Of a DNA stretch of 42,115 nt, positions 31,504-40,347 are shown one piece after another (position 1 is the first letter of the stretch; each line of letters starts with the position of its first letter). The stretch is from the NCBI RefSeq assembly GCF_001282115.1, contig NZ_LJBR01000360.1, positions 1 through 42,115 of the forward strand, written 5' to 3'. The position numbers and the translations under genes are program-made. This stretch comes from Streptomyces sp. NRRL B-24085. Lineage in GTDB: Bacteria; Actinomycetota; Actinomycetes; Streptomycetales; Streptomycetaceae. The notes under the pieces are model-generated. The model had not been told where the DNA came from. It made no database searches and saw only the letters and a list, made by a program, of their open reading frames with translations.

Positions 31504-32670
31504 TCAGCCGCGCGCACCCAGCAGGTGGTCCATGGCGAGCTGGTCGAGCTGCTCGAAGGCCATGCCGCGGGCGGCGGCCGCCTCCACGTCGAACTCCTCG
31601 AAGGCGCTGCGGTCCGCGAGCAGCCCCTTGAGGCCGTCCGCGGCCGTCTGCTGCGCCAGCTCGTCCAGACGCGACGCGCGCAGCGCCTCCTGGACCTGCG
31701 GGTCGGCGCGGAAGGCGGCAGCACGCTCCTTGAGGATGAGGTAGTTGCGCATGCAGCCCGCGGCCGACGCCCACACACCGTCGAGGTCCTCGGTCCGCGG
31801 CGGCTTGAAGTCGAAGTGCCTCGGGCCGGCGTAACCGGCGCTCTCCAGCAGGTCGACGAGCCAGAAGGCGGCCCGCAGGTCGCCGGCGCCGAAGCGCAGG
31901 TCCTGGTCGTACTTGATGCCGGACTGGCCGTTGAGGTCGATGTGGAAGAGCTTGCCCGCCCACAGGGCCTGCGCGATGCCGTGCGGGAAGTTCAGCCCGG
32001 CCATCTGCTCGTGGCCGACCTCGGGGTTCACGCCGTACAGCTCGGGGCGCTCCAGGCGCTCGATGAACGCGAGCGCGTGGCCGACGGTGGGCAGGAGGAT
32101 GTCGCCGCGCGGCTCGTTCGGCTTGGGCTCGATGGCGAACTTCAGGTCGTAGCCCTGCTCGGTGACGTACTCGCCGAGGAGGTCGAAGGCCTCCTTCATG
32201 CGGTCCAGGGCGACCCGTACGTCCTTGGCCCCGCCCGACTCGGCGCCCTCGCGGCCGCCCCAGGCGACGTAGGTCTCGGCGCCCAGCTCGACCGCCAGGT
32301 CGATGTTGCGGATGACCTTGCGCAGCGCGTAGCGGCGCACGTCGCGGTCGTTGGCGGTGAACCCGCCGTCCTTGAAGACCGGGTGCGTGAAGAGGTTGGT
32401 GGTCGCCATCGGCACCTTCATGCCGGTCGCGTCCAGGGCCTCACGGAAGCGCTTGATGTGGCCTTCGCGCTCGCTGTCGGAGGACCCGAAGGGGATCAGG
32501 TCGTCGTCGTGGAAGGTCACGCCGTGGGCGCCGAGCTCGGCCAGGCGCTGCACCGTCTCGACCGGGTCGAGGGCACGTCGGGTGGCGTCGCCGAACGGGT
32601 CCCTTCCCTGCCAGCCGACGGTCCACAGGCCGAAGGTGAACCTGTCCTCGGGGGTGGGCTGGTAGTTCAT
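31504..32670 (-). CDS. xylA: Xylose isomerase
   Basis: The 388-residue enzyme interconverts D-xylose and D-xylulose (and D-glucose and D-fructose) in the cytoplasm, the first step of xylose use. The length is that of the Streptomyces class I enzyme. Seen: the catalytic histidine segment VTFHDDDLIPFG, the WGGREG and KPNEPRGD metal-site segments with metal-binding Glu/Asp, the EVGHEQMAGLNF segment and HIDLNGQ. The ATG at 32670 has AAGGAG upstream. It is divergent from xylB across a 146-bp regulatory gap and probably induced by xylose through the ROK regulator at 34270. Confidence 0.97.
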   Translation of the reverse strand: MNYQPTPEDRFTFGLWTVGWQGRDPFGDATRRALDPVETVQRLAELGAHGVTFHDDDLIPFGSSDSEREGHIKRFREALDATGMKVPMATTNLFTHPVFKDGGFTANDRDVRRYALRKVIRNIDLAVELGAETYVAWGGREGAESGGAKDVRVALDRMKEAFDLLGEYVTEQGYDLKFAIEPKPNEPRGDILLPTVGHALAFIERLERPELYGVNPEVGHEQMAGLNFPHGIAQALWAGKLFHIDLNGQSGIKYDQDLRFGAGDLRAAFWLVDLLESAGYAGPRHFDFKPPRTEDLDGVWASAAGCMRNYLILKERAAAFRADPQVQEALRASRLDELAQQTAADGLKGLLADRSAFEEFDVEAAAARGMAFEQLDQLAMDHLLGARG

Positions 32671-32816
32671 GACGCGGCTCCTTGCTGCTCCGGACTATTT
32701 CGTCATGGCGGTTTACAAATTAGTATGCACACACGTCTCCGGGAAGAGACAAGGTGTCTTCGGGGTGAGACATCAGCCGCATCAAGATCATGAGCCGCGC
32801 AAAAAGGGAGAGCCCG
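32671..32816. promoter_or_regulatory. xylA-xylB divergent regulatory region with paired palindromes
   Basis: Two 17-bp units occur 21 bp apart: GTCTCCGGGAAGAGACA at 32735-32751 and GTCTTCGGGGTGAGACA at 32756-32772. Each is a GTCT...GAGAC dyad, and the 21-bp spacing puts both on one helical face. Next to them lies an AT-rich island, GTTTACAAATTAGTATG (32711-32727), unusual in this genome. Both are candidate operators for the adjacent ROK regulator or a second factor. No exact -10/-35 assignment is offered. Confidence 0.6.
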
Positions 32817-34262
32817 ATGTCAGCAGCCGAGGGTCCGCTCGTCGTCGGCGTGGACACGTCCACCCAGTCCACCAAGGCGCTGGTGGTCGACGCCGCCACC
32901 GGCCGGGTCGTCGCGCGCGGCCAGGCGCCGCACACCGTGTCCTCCGGGGCCGGCCGGGAGAGCGACCCGCGCCAGTGGTGGGACGCGCTGTCCGAGGCCC
33001 TGCGCCAGTGCGGGGACGCCGCTCGCGAGGCAGCCGCGGTGTCGATCGGCGGCCAGCAGCACGGCCTGGTCACGCTGGACGCCCAGGGCGAGCCGGTACG
33101 CCCGGCCATGCTCTGGAACGACGTCCGGTCCGCACCGCAGGCCCTGCGTCTCATCGAGGAGCTGGGCGGACCGAAGGCCTGGGCGGAGCGGACCGGCAGC
33201 GTCCCGGGCGCCTCCTTCACGGTGACGAAGTGGGCCTGGCTCGCCGAGCACGAGCCGGAGGCCCTGCGCGCCACCAAGGCCGTCCGCCTGCCCCACGACT
33301 ACCTCACCGAGCGGCTCACCGGGGAGGGCACCACCGACCGCGGCGACGCCTCCGGCACCGGCTGGTGGGCGTCCGCGACGGAGTCGTACGACAGCGAGAT
33401 CCTCGCCCACGTGGGCCTCGATCCCGCCCTGCTCCCCCGCGTGGTCCGGCCCGGTGAGGTGGCCGGAACCGTGCGCGACGGCCACGACCTGCCGTTCTCC
33501 AAGGGCACCCTGGTCGCCACCGGCACCGGCGACAACGCGGCCGCCGCGCTGGGCCTCGGTCTGCGCCCCGGGACGCCGGTGATGAGCCTGGGCACCTCCG
33601 GCACGGTCTACGCCGTGTCCAGGCACCGCCCCGCCGACCCGACCGGCACCGTGGCGGGCTTCGCCGACGCCCACGGCGACTGGCTGCCGCTCGCCTGCAC
33701 CCTGAACTGCACGCTCGCCGTCGACCGGGTCGCGGCCCTGCTCAACCTGGACCGAGAGGCCGTCGAACCGGTCTCCGGCGTCACCCTGCTGCCCTACCTG
33801 GACGGCGAGCGCACCCCGAACCTGCCCAACGCCTCCGGGCTGCTGCACGGCCTGCGCCACGACACCACCGGCGGCCAGCTCCTCCAGGCCGCCTACGACG
33901 GTGCCGTACAGGCGCTGCTCGGGGCGCTGGACCTGGTGCTGGACGAGGACGCGGACCGTTCGACGCCGCTCCTGCTGATCGGCGGCGGCGCCCAGGGCAC
34001 CGCCTGGCAGCAGACCGTCCGACGGCTCTCGGGGCGGCCCGTCCAGGTACCCGAGGCCAAGGAACTGGTCGCCCTGGGCGCCGCCGCCCAGGCCGCGGGG
34101 CTGCTGACCGGCGAGGACCCGGGCGCGGTCGCCCGGCGCTGGAACACCGCGGCCGGACCGGTGCTGGAGGCCGTCGAGCGGGACGACGAGACGCTGGCGA
34201 GGATCTCCGGGGTACTCTCCGACGCGGCGCCGCTGCTGGAGCGGGGGACCTCTGGGGAGTGA
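32817..34262 (+). CDS. xylB: Xylulokinase
   Basis: The 481-residue FGGY-family sugar kinase phosphorylates D-xylulose to xylulose 5-phosphate for entry into the pentose phosphate pathway. Seen: the N-terminal VVGVDTSTQSTKALVVD phosphate-binding segment, IGGQQHGLVTLD, LWNDVRS, and in the second domain GTGDNAAAALGLGL and LLLIGGGAQGTAWQQ. ATG 32817 is preferred over ATG 32790 because AGGGAG lies 6 nt before it. It is followed by the ROK regulator after 7 bp, so they share a transcript. Confidence 0.95.
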   Translation: MSAAEGPLVVGVDTSTQSTKALVVDAATGRVVARGQAPHTVSSGAGRESDPRQWWDALSEALRQCGDAAREAAAVSIGGQQHGLVTLDAQGEPVRPAMLWNDVRSAPQALRLIEELGGPKAWAERTGSVPGASFTVTKWAWLAEHEPEALRATKAVRLPHDYLTERLTGEGTTDRGDASGTGWWASATESYDSEILAHVGLDPALLPRVVRPGEVAGTVRDGHDLPFSKGTLVATGTGDNAAAALGLGLRPGTPVMSLGTSGTVYAVSRHRPADPTGTVAGFADAHGDWLPLACTLNCTLAVDRVAALLNLDREAVEPVSGVTLLPYLDGERTPNLPNASGLLHGLRHDTTGGQLLQAAYDGAVQALLGALDLVLDEDADRSTPLLLIGGGAQGTAWQQTVRRLSGRPVQVPEAKELVALGAAAQAAGLLTGEDPGAVARRWNTAAGPVLEAVERDDETLARISGVLSDAAPLLERGTSGE

Positions 34263-34269
34263 GGGAGGC

Positions 34270-35478
34270 ATGACCGCACCGCTGCACGACGCCCACCCGG
34301 CGGGACCGGGGCGCGACCTGCCCGACACCCAGCAGGGCATGCGCCGCCGCAACCTGGCCCGCGTGATGCACGCCGTGCGTGCCGAGGGACCGCTCTCGCG
34401 TGCCGCGGTCGCCTCACGCATCGGCCTGACCCGGGCCGCCGTGTCGACCCTCGTCGACGAACTCATACGCTCGGGGCTGCTGGAGGAGCTCGGCCCCGAG
34501 CGGCCCGGCCGGGTCGGCAGGCCGGGCTCGGCACTCGCCGTCAGCGGACGCGGGCCCGCCGGCATAGGCGCCGAGATCGGCGTCGACCACCTCGCGGTCT
34601 GCGCGGTCGATCTGCGCGGCCGGGTGCGGTCGCGGGCCGTGCGCTACGCCGCGAACCGGGACCGCTCCCCCGCACCGGTGATCGCCGAACTCACCTCGCT
34701 GGTGCGCCGGGTGGTGGCGGAGGCCGAGGGCGAGGGTCTGTGGCCCGCGGGTCTCGCGGTGGCCGTGCCCGGTCTGGTCGCGCGTGACGCCCGGACCGTC
34801 GTCCGCGCCCCGAACCTCGACTGGCACGACACGGACCTGAGCACCCTGCTGCCCGAGGACCTGCCGCTGACCGTGGGCAACGAGGCCAACTTCGGCGCGC
34901 TGGCCGAACTCTGGCTCGGCGACGGCACCCCCCACGACTTCCTGCACGTCTCGGCGGAGATCGGCATCGGCGCGGCGCTGGTCGTGGACGGGCAACTGCT
35001 GCGCGGCACCCGCGGTTTCGCGGGCGAGCTCGGCCATGTCCCGGTGCGCCCGGACGGACCCGGGTGCCCGTGCGGCGGACGCGGCTGCCTGGAGCAGTAC
35101 GCCGGTGAGGAGGCCGTGCTGCGGGCGGCCGGCCTGGAGCCGGGCGAGGACCGGGTCGGACTGCTCGCCCAGCACGCGGCGGACGGCGACGAGGCCGTAC
35201 GGGGCGCCCTGCGCGAGGCCGGGCAGGCGCTGGGGATCGCGCTGACCGGGGCGGTCAATCTGCTGGACCCGCAGGCCGTGGTGCTCGGCGGTGCGCTGGC
35301 CGGGCTCGCGCCCTGGCTGCTGCCCTCCCTGCGGGACGAGCTGGCCCGGCGCACGGCCGGTCCTGCCTGCCCGGTCTCGGTGTCCGACCTGGGTTCCGAG
35401 GGACCACTGCTGGGGGCCGCACACTCGGTGGTGCGGGCCGTCCTGGACGACCCGGCGGCTGTGGGCGAACGGGCCTGA
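34270..35478 (+). CDS. xylR: ROK-family transcriptional regulator of the xylose genes
   Basis: The 402-residue protein has an N-terminal winged helix-turn-helix (about residues 22-80: GPLSRAAVASRIGLTRAAVS) and a C-terminal ROK sugar-binding domain. The ROK zinc motif CPCGGRGCLEQYAG lies near 266-279, and GELGHVPV is the sugar-contact segment. ROK repressors of the XylR type release DNA when xylose is bound. Its place 7 bp after xylB makes it the likely repressor of xylA/xylB. The symbol is by role and position, not by full match. Confidence 0.88.
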   Translation: MTAPLHDAHPAGPGRDLPDTQQGMRRRNLARVMHAVRAEGPLSRAAVASRIGLTRAAVSTLVDELIRSGLLEELGPERPGRVGRPGSALAVSGRGPAGIGAEIGVDHLAVCAVDLRGRVRSRAVRYAANRDRSPAPVIAELTSLVRRVVAEAEGEGLWPAGLAVAVPGLVARDARTVVRAPNLDWHDTDLSTLLPEDLPLTVGNEANFGALAELWLGDGTPHDFLHVSAEIGIGAALVVDGQLLRGTRGFAGELGHVPVRPDGPGCPCGGRGCLEQYAGEEAVLRAAGLEPGEDRVGLLAQHAADGDEAVRGALREAGQALGIALTGAVNLLDPQAVVLGGALAGLAPWLLPSLRDELARRTAGPACPVSVSDLGSEGPLLGAAHSVVRAVLDDPAAVGERA

Positions 35479-35819
35479 GCCCCCGTCAACTCACCCGTTC
35501 GGGTGAGCGAGTTGTCCACATGCACGGCGTCGTCCACCGGAACGCCGGCATCGTCCCGCCCGGCCCGCTTCGGCCGTAGCGTGGTGCACACGAGGCACGC
35601 CGCTGCCGCGGACGGACGAACGGTCTTCGCGAGGCCCGGTCCGTCCGCGACACCAACCGCACCCACGTCACGGAGATCCGCCCGTAACGGTCGTCGGCGC
35701 GCGAGACTCACCGCGGAGCGGACGACCGGCTCCGTGCGACCCCGGAGCACCTGACCGGCTCCGTGCGACCGCGGTGACCCCGCTCGGCCGAACGCCGCTG
35801 AGACGAAAGGCACTTGACC
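35479..35819. other. 341-bp gap between ROK gene and amidase: terminator, repeat, no gene
   Basis: The gap starts with a hairpin, CTCACCC-GTTC-GGGTGAG (35490-35507), a likely terminator of the xylB-ROK transcript. Near its end an 18-bp direct repeat, GACCGGCTCCGTGCGACC, occurs at 35724-35741 and 35753-35770, 29 bp apart. No reading frame in between has convincing coding character. The promoter of the amidase gene must lie in the last part but is not assignable. Confidence 0.6.
35490..35507 (+). terminator. Hairpin terminator after xylB-ROK
   Basis: A perfect 7-bp stem with a GTTC loop lies 12 bp after the ROK stop codon. No T-run follows. Confidence 0.55.
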
Positions 35820-36419
35820 ATGGAACGCGCCAGACCGCCACTCGACCGCCGGCGGCTGCTGAAGGGGGCCGTCCTGGCCGCCGTACCGTACGCGCTGCTC
35901 CCCGAGACCCGGGCCGGGGCAGCCCCGCAGCCCGTCGACCACCCGTTCGCCGAGTGGCAGCCGGCCACGTCGGCCAACTTCACGGCCTCCGACCGCCCCT
36001 GGTCCTACCAGGTGGACCGGGTGATCATCCATGTCACCCAGACCACCTACGGCGACGCCCTGGACATCTTCCGCAACCCGGCGAAGAAGGTGTCCGCCCA
36101 CTACGTCGTGCGTTCGGCCGACGGTCATGTCGCGCAGTGCGTACGGGAGGCGGACGTCGCCTGGCACGCCGGGAACTGGGACTACAACACCCACAGCGTC
36201 GGCATCGAGCACGAAGGGTGGGTGGACCGGCCCGCCTACTTCACCGACGCCCTCTACCAGGAGTCCGCGAAGCTCACGGCGGGGATCTGCGGGAGACACG
36301 GCATCCCCAGGGACCGCGCACACATCATCGGCCACTACGAGGTGCCGGGCACGGACCACACCGACCCGGGTCCGCTCTGGGACTGGGACCGCTACCTGCG
36401 CATGGTCCAGGCCGTGTGA
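35820..36419 (+). CDS. Tat-exported N-acetylmuramoyl-L-alanine amidase
   Basis: The 199-residue protein is an amidase of the Amidase_2/PGRP fold that cleaves the bond between N-acetylmuramic acid and the stem peptide. The N-terminus has a twin-arginine signal, DRRRLLKGAVLAAVPYALL, with cleavage near AGAA around residue 36. The zinc site uses the histidine in VIIHVTQT (near 70), a histidine in the HYEVPG segment and the one in TDHTDPG near the C-terminus; HSVGIEHEGW is a family hallmark. It acts in the cell wall, probably in turnover or spore development. ATG 35820 is favoured over TTG 35814 because AAAGG lies 9 nt upstream. Confidence 0.9.
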   Translation: MERARPPLDRRRLLKGAVLAAVPYALLPETRAGAAPQPVDHPFAEWQPATSANFTASDRPWSYQVDRVIIHVTQTTYGDALDIFRNPAKKVSAHYVVRSADGHVAQCVREADVAWHAGNWDYNTHSVGIEHEGWVDRPAYFTDALYQESAKLTAGICGRHGIPRDRAHIIGHYEVPGTDHTDPGPLWDWDRYLRMVQAV

Positions 36420-36516
36420 GCCGCCCATCGTTCGGGTGACGCCTGTCGAAGAGGTTGTTTGCGCGCGTACCGGGAGTGACGATGTCCTCAGCCGCGTCGC
36501 GTTCCGGGAGGCCGAG

Positions 36517-37797
36517 TTGACCGATCCGTGGGTGGCCCTGGAGCCGGGCGCCGACCCCGCCGAGCGGGTCCGGCTGCTGCGGCGCGCACACGAGACGTTC
36601 ACCGAGGCGGGCACGGTGCAGCGGCCGGTGCGGCCGGTGGTGGCCGACTCGTGGCGGCGTTCCGCGCGGGCCGGCGTCGGGCCCGACGGGACGGCGAGCG
36701 TCGAACTCAGCGACGGTGACCTGGGTTCGTACCGGGCCGAGCATCCGCTGGCACGGGTCATGCCGCTGTTCCGTGAGCTGATGGGGACCTTCGCCTCCGA
36801 CGGGGAGCACCTGCTCGCGGTGTGCGACGAGCACGGCAGGCTGCTGTGGGTGGAGGGTCACGCGCGCACCCGCCGGCAGGCGGAGTGGATGAACTTCGTG
36901 CCGGGCGCGCGGTGGGCGGAGACCGCGGTGGGGACGAACGCGCCGGGTACGGCGGTCGCGGTGGACCGGCCGGTGCAGGTGTTCGCCGCGGAGCACTTCA
37001 TCCGCCGGGTGCAGCCGTGGACCTGCGCGGCGGCGCCGGTGCACGATCCGCGGACCGGGCGGGTGCTCGGGGCCGTGGACATCACCGGCGGGGACGGGCT
37101 CGCCCATCCGCACAGCCTGGGCTTCGTCCAGGCGGTCGCGCGGGCCGCCGAGTCCCAGCTCGCGCTGCTCCTGCCGCAGCAGCCGGCCACGGACCGGCCC
37201 GAGCTGAGCGCGCTGGGCCGGGACGAGGCGCTGCTGGCCGCGGGCGGCCGCAGGATCAGGCTCAGCCGCAGGCACAGCGAGATCCTGGTGCTGCTGTCCC
37301 GGCACCCGGAGGGCCTGACCGGGGACGAGCTGCTGTGCGCGCTGTACGAGGACGAGTCGGTGACGCCGGTGACGCTGCGGGCCGAACTGGCCAGGCTGCG
37401 CAGGGTCCTGGGGCCCGGGCTGCTGGCCTCACGGCCGTACCGGCTGACCGTGCCGGTGGAGTCGGACGTGGCGGTCGTGGAGCGGCGGCTGGAGAGCGGG
37501 GCGGTGACGGCGGCGGCGCGCGGGTACGGCGGCCCGCTGCTGCCGGCCTCGCAGGCCCCGGCGGTGGTACGGCTCAGGCGCCGGGTCGCCGACGGGCTGC
37601 GCACGGCGCTGGTCGCCCGCCGGGACCCCGACCTGCTGGCGGACTGGGCACACGCGCCGTGGGGCGAGGACGACGTCGAGGTGTGGCGGGCGCTCGCGGC
37701 GGTACGGCCCACGCCGAGTGTGCGGGCCCGGCTGGCCGCGCTGGAGTCGGAGCTGGCCGCGCCGACGGCAACGTGGTTGCAACGTCCGCGCTCCTAG
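36517..37797 (+). CDS. GAF-domain transcriptional regulator of the adjacent aldehyde dehydrogenase
   Basis: The 426-residue protein has an N-terminal GAF sensing domain (about residues 75-220; GARWAETAVGTNAPGTAVAV and VLGAVDITGGDG are visible). A C-terminal winged-helix region follows (about 240-330; RLSRRHSEILVLLSRHPEGL, then LRAELARLRRVLG). This resembles the GAF part of AcoR-type acetoin/aldehyde regulators but without the central AAA+ domain. It probably senses a small substrate and activates the aldehyde dehydrogenase just downstream. TTG 36517 is chosen because GGGAGG lies 5 nt upstream; GTG 36436 is the alternative. Confidence 0.82.
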   Translation: MTDPWVALEPGADPAERVRLLRRAHETFTEAGTVQRPVRPVVADSWRRSARAGVGPDGTASVELSDGDLGSYRAEHPLARVMPLFRELMGTFASDGEHLLAVCDEHGRLLWVEGHARTRRQAEWMNFVPGARWAETAVGTNAPGTAVAVDRPVQVFAAEHFIRRVQPWTCAAAPVHDPRTGRVLGAVDITGGDGLAHPHSLGFVQAVARAAESQLALLLPQQPATDRPELSALGRDEALLAAGGRRIRLSRRHSEILVLLSRHPEGLTGDELLCALYEDESVTPVTLRAELARLRRVLGPGLLASRPYRLTVPVESDVAVVERRLESGAVTAAARGYGGPLLPASQAPAVVRLRRRVADGLRTALVARRDPDLLADWAHAPWGEDDVEVWRALAAVRPTPSVRARLAALESELAAPTATWLQRPRS

Positions 37798-37800
37798 CCT
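37768..37800 (+). promoter_or_regulatory. Candidate operator and -10 box for the aldehyde dehydrogenase
   Basis: GCAAC-GTG-GTTGC at 37768-37780 is a perfect small dyad inside the regulator's last codons. TAGCCT at 37795-37800 is a -10-like box overlapping the regulator's stop codon. There is no matching -35, as expected of an activator-dependent promoter. All inferred. Confidence 0.4.
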
Positions 37801-37810
37801 CACGCGCAGA

Positions 37811-37830
37811 GCCGCCCAACGGCGGGCGGC
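37811..37830 (+). other. Leader hairpin before the aldehyde dehydrogenase ribosome site
   Basis: GCCGCCC-AACGGC-GGGCGGC is a perfect 7-bp stem. It ends 7 nt before AAGGAGG (37838-37844), which serves ATG 37854. It may be the regulator's terminator or a stabilising leader structure. Confidence 0.5.
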
Positions 37831-37853
37831 GCTGCTGAAGGAGGCTGGCCAGT

Positions 37854-39377
37854 ATGACCCGTTACGCGGCACCCGGCACCGAGGGCGCGATCGTCTCCTA
37901 CCAGGCGCGCTACGACCACTTCATCGGTGGCGAGTACGTGCCTCCCGCGCGCGGGCAGTACTTCGAGAACCCGTCCCCGGTGAACGGCCAGTCCTTCACC
38001 GAGGTCGCGCGGGGCACCGCCGAGGACGTCGAACGGGCGCTGGACGCCGCGCACGCCGCCGCGCCCGCCTGGGGCCGGACCTCGGTGACCGAACGCTCCG
38101 ACATCCTCCTCAGGATCGCCGACCGCATGGAGGCGAACCTGGAGAAGCTCGCCGTGGCGGAGAGCTGGGAGAACGGCAAGCCGGTGCGCGAGACGCTGGC
38201 GGCCGACATCCCCCTCGCCATCGACCACTTCCGGTACTTCGCGGGAGCCGTCCGCGCGCAGGAGGGTTCGCTCGGCGAGCTCGACGACGACACGGTGGCG
38301 TACCACTTCCATGAGCCGCTCGGCGTGGTCGCACAGATCATCCCGTGGAACTTCCCGATCCTGATGGCGGTGTGGAAGCTGGCCCCGGCCCTCGCGGCGG
38401 GCAACGCGGTCGTCATCAAGCCGGCCGAGCAGACCCCGGCGTCCATCCACTACTGGATGAGCCTGATCGCGGACCTGCTGCCGCCGGGCGTGGTGAACAT
38501 CGTCAACGGCTTCGGGGTGGAGGCGGGCAAGCCGCTCGCGTCGAGTCCGCGGGTGGCGAAGGTGGCGTTCACCGGCGAGACCACCACGGGGCGGCTGATC
38601 ATGCAGTACGCCTCGGAGAACATCAAGCCGGTCACCCTCGAACTCGGCGGCAAGTCGCCGAACATCTTCTTCGACGACGTCTGGGCCCGGGACGACGACT
38701 TCCGGGACAAGGCCCTCGAAGGGTTCACGATGTTCGCCCTGAACCAGGGCGAGGTCTGCACGTGTCCGTCCCGGGCGCTGATCCAGCGCGGCAACTACGC
38801 CGAGTTCCTCCAGGCGGCCGTCGCCCGCACCGAGCTCATCAGGCCGGGCCACCCCCTCGACACCGACACGATGATCGGCGCCCAGGCGTCCAACGACCAG
38901 CTGGAGAAGATCCTCTCCTATCTGGACGTCGGCCGGCAGGAGGGCGCGAAGGTCCTCACCGGAGGTGAACGCATCGAGTACGACGGCGAGTTGAAGGGCG
39001 GCTACTACGTCCAGCCGACGATCTTCGAGGGCGACAACCGCATGCGGATCTTCCAGGAGGAGATCTTCGGCCCGGTCGTCTCGGTGACGTCCTTCGACGA
39101 CTTCGACGACGCCCTGAAGATCGCCAACGACACGCTGTACGGCCTCGGGGCGGGCGTGTGGACCCGGGACATGAACACCGCGTACCGGGCGGGACGGGCG
39201 ATCCAGGCGGGCCGCGTCTGGACGAACTGCTACCACGCGTACCCGGCGCACGCCGCGTTCGGCGGGTACAAGCAGTCGGGGATCGGGCGGGAGACGCACA
39301 AGATGATGCTGGAGCACTACCAGCAGACGAAGAACCTGCTCGTCTCGTACTCGCCGAAGAAGCTCGGGTTCTTCTAG
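37854..39377 (+). CDS. thcA: NAD(P)-dependent aldehyde dehydrogenase
   Basis: The 507-residue enzyme oxidises an aldehyde to the acid with NAD(P)+. The catalytic cysteine is Cys302 in NQGEVCTCPSRAL, and the catalytic glutamate is Glu263 in VTLELGGKSPNIFF. The coenzyme segment IIPWNFPILMAVWKLAPALA is present. It is full length and close to the ThcA/ExaC/AldA subgroup, which acts on acetaldehyde and other short aldehydes. The symbol is by similarity. AAGGAGG precedes ATG 37854. The upstream regulator and the operator-like dyad suggest aldehyde- or alcohol-responsive control. Confidence 0.95.
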   Translation: MTRYAAPGTEGAIVSYQARYDHFIGGEYVPPARGQYFENPSPVNGQSFTEVARGTAEDVERALDAAHAAAPAWGRTSVTERSDILLRIADRMEANLEKLAVAESWENGKPVRETLAADIPLAIDHFRYFAGAVRAQEGSLGELDDDTVAYHFHEPLGVVAQIIPWNFPILMAVWKLAPALAAGNAVVIKPAEQTPASIHYWMSLIADLLPPGVVNIVNGFGVEAGKPLASSPRVAKVAFTGETTTGRLIMQYASENIKPVTLELGGKSPNIFFDDVWARDDDFRDKALEGFTMFALNQGEVCTCPSRALIQRGNYAEFLQAAVARTELIRPGHPLDTDTMIGAQASNDQLEKILSYLDVGRQEGAKVLTGGERIEYDGELKGGYYVQPTIFEGDNRMRIFQEEIFGPVVSVTSFDDFDDALKIANDTLYGLGAGVWTRDMNTAYRAGRAIQAGRVWTNCYHAYPAHAAFGGYKQSGIGRETHKMMLEHYQQTKNLLVSYSPKKLGFF

Positions 39378-39395
39378 GCCGGGTCCGGTCGCCCC

Positions 39396-40235
39396 CTACG
39401 CCGGGTTCACGTCGGCGTACAGGACATGGTGGTCCGACACCGGGTTCGGGTCGACCCGGTGCCGGACGGGGGCGTAGCCGCGCAGGAAGACGTAGTCGAA
39501 CTTGCTCTGCCAGTCGGTGGTCGGTTCGCAGGAGCCGTCGCCGCCGGGTCGGCACCCGGGGTCGGCGTCCGTGGCGAGTTTCCACAGGGGGGTGAGTTCG
39601 TAGGCGTCCGGCACGGCGTTGAAGTCGCCGATGACGATGGTGCGGTCGTGCCGGGCGACCTCCTTGGCGAGCACCCCGGCCTGTTCCGCCCGGACCGGCT
39701 CCTGGCGCCGTTCGGCGAGGTGGGTGTTGAAGACGCGGACCGGCCGGCCGCCCACCGTGGTGGTGACCGCCATGTATCCGCGGTCCTCGGAGCCGCCGTC
39801 GGGGTACTCCTCGGTGACGACGTCGCTGATCGGGGCCACGGAGAGGATGGCCTCGCCGTAGCCGCCCGGGTTCCAGGGCGCTCCCCCGCACCGGCCCCAG
39901 CTCTTCAGAACCGCCCCGTACTCGACGTGGTAGACGAGCCCGTGGAGGTTCTCCAGGTAGTCGCGGATCTTCTCGACGTCGCCCACGCACGCCTCCTGCA
40001 CGCCGACGACCTGGGGCGCGAAGCGGGCGATCTCGGCGGCCCGGTCGTCGTTGCCCGTCTCGCAGGGGTTGCAGAGGTTCCACGTCATGACCCGGTTCGG
40101 CACCACGTCCTGGACCGGTTCGGGGGGCAGCGATCCTGCGTCGAGGGCGCCGCTCGGGGCACTGGGACCGGAGAGCACCATCCAGGCCACGATCATGGCC
40201 CCCACGATCAACCACGTGCCCTTTCCGAGCACCAT
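39396..40235 (-). CDS. Exported endonuclease/exonuclease/phosphatase-fold protein
   Basis: The 279-residue protein begins with a hydrophobic signal or anchor (TWLIVGAMIVAWMVLS, about residues 7-22), so it faces outside the cell. It has the EEP fold: VMTWNLCNP near 50, VVGVQEA with the metal-binding glutamate near 80, VFNTHLAERR, IGDFNAVPD near 200, KFDYVFLRG, and the catalytic SDHHVLYADV at the C-terminus. It could be a nuclease, a phosphodiesterase or a sphingomyelinase-like enzyme. It is convergent with the aldehyde dehydrogenase, with 18 bp between stops. Confidence 0.88.
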   Translation of the reverse strand: MVLGKGTWLIVGAMIVAWMVLSGPSAPSGALDAGSLPPEPVQDVVPNRVMTWNLCNPCETGNDDRAAEIARFAPQVVGVQEACVGDVEKIRDYLENLHGLVYHVEYGAVLKSWGRCGGAPWNPGGYGEAILSVAPISDVVTEEYPDGGSEDRGYMAVTTTVGGRPVRVFNTHLAERRQEPVRAEQAGVLAKEVARHDRTIVIGDFNAVPDAYELTPLWKLATDADPGCRPGGDGSCEPTTDWQSKFDYVFLRGYAPVRHRVDPNPVSDHHVLYADVNPA

Positions 40236-40347
40236 CGCCTCCTCAGCGTGGACGGACGCACCGGGCCACCGATGTCTGCCTCCCGAGGTTATGACACCGG
40301 GCTCGGCCCACGGAACGGGAACCCGTGCCCGCGGGCCGGCCGCCGTG

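Noticed and set aside
34644..36761. A 705-codon minus-strand frame, including the 341-bp gap
   Set aside because: Antisense to the ROK gene, the amidase and the GAF regulator; no family resemblance. The gap portion alone lacks coding character.
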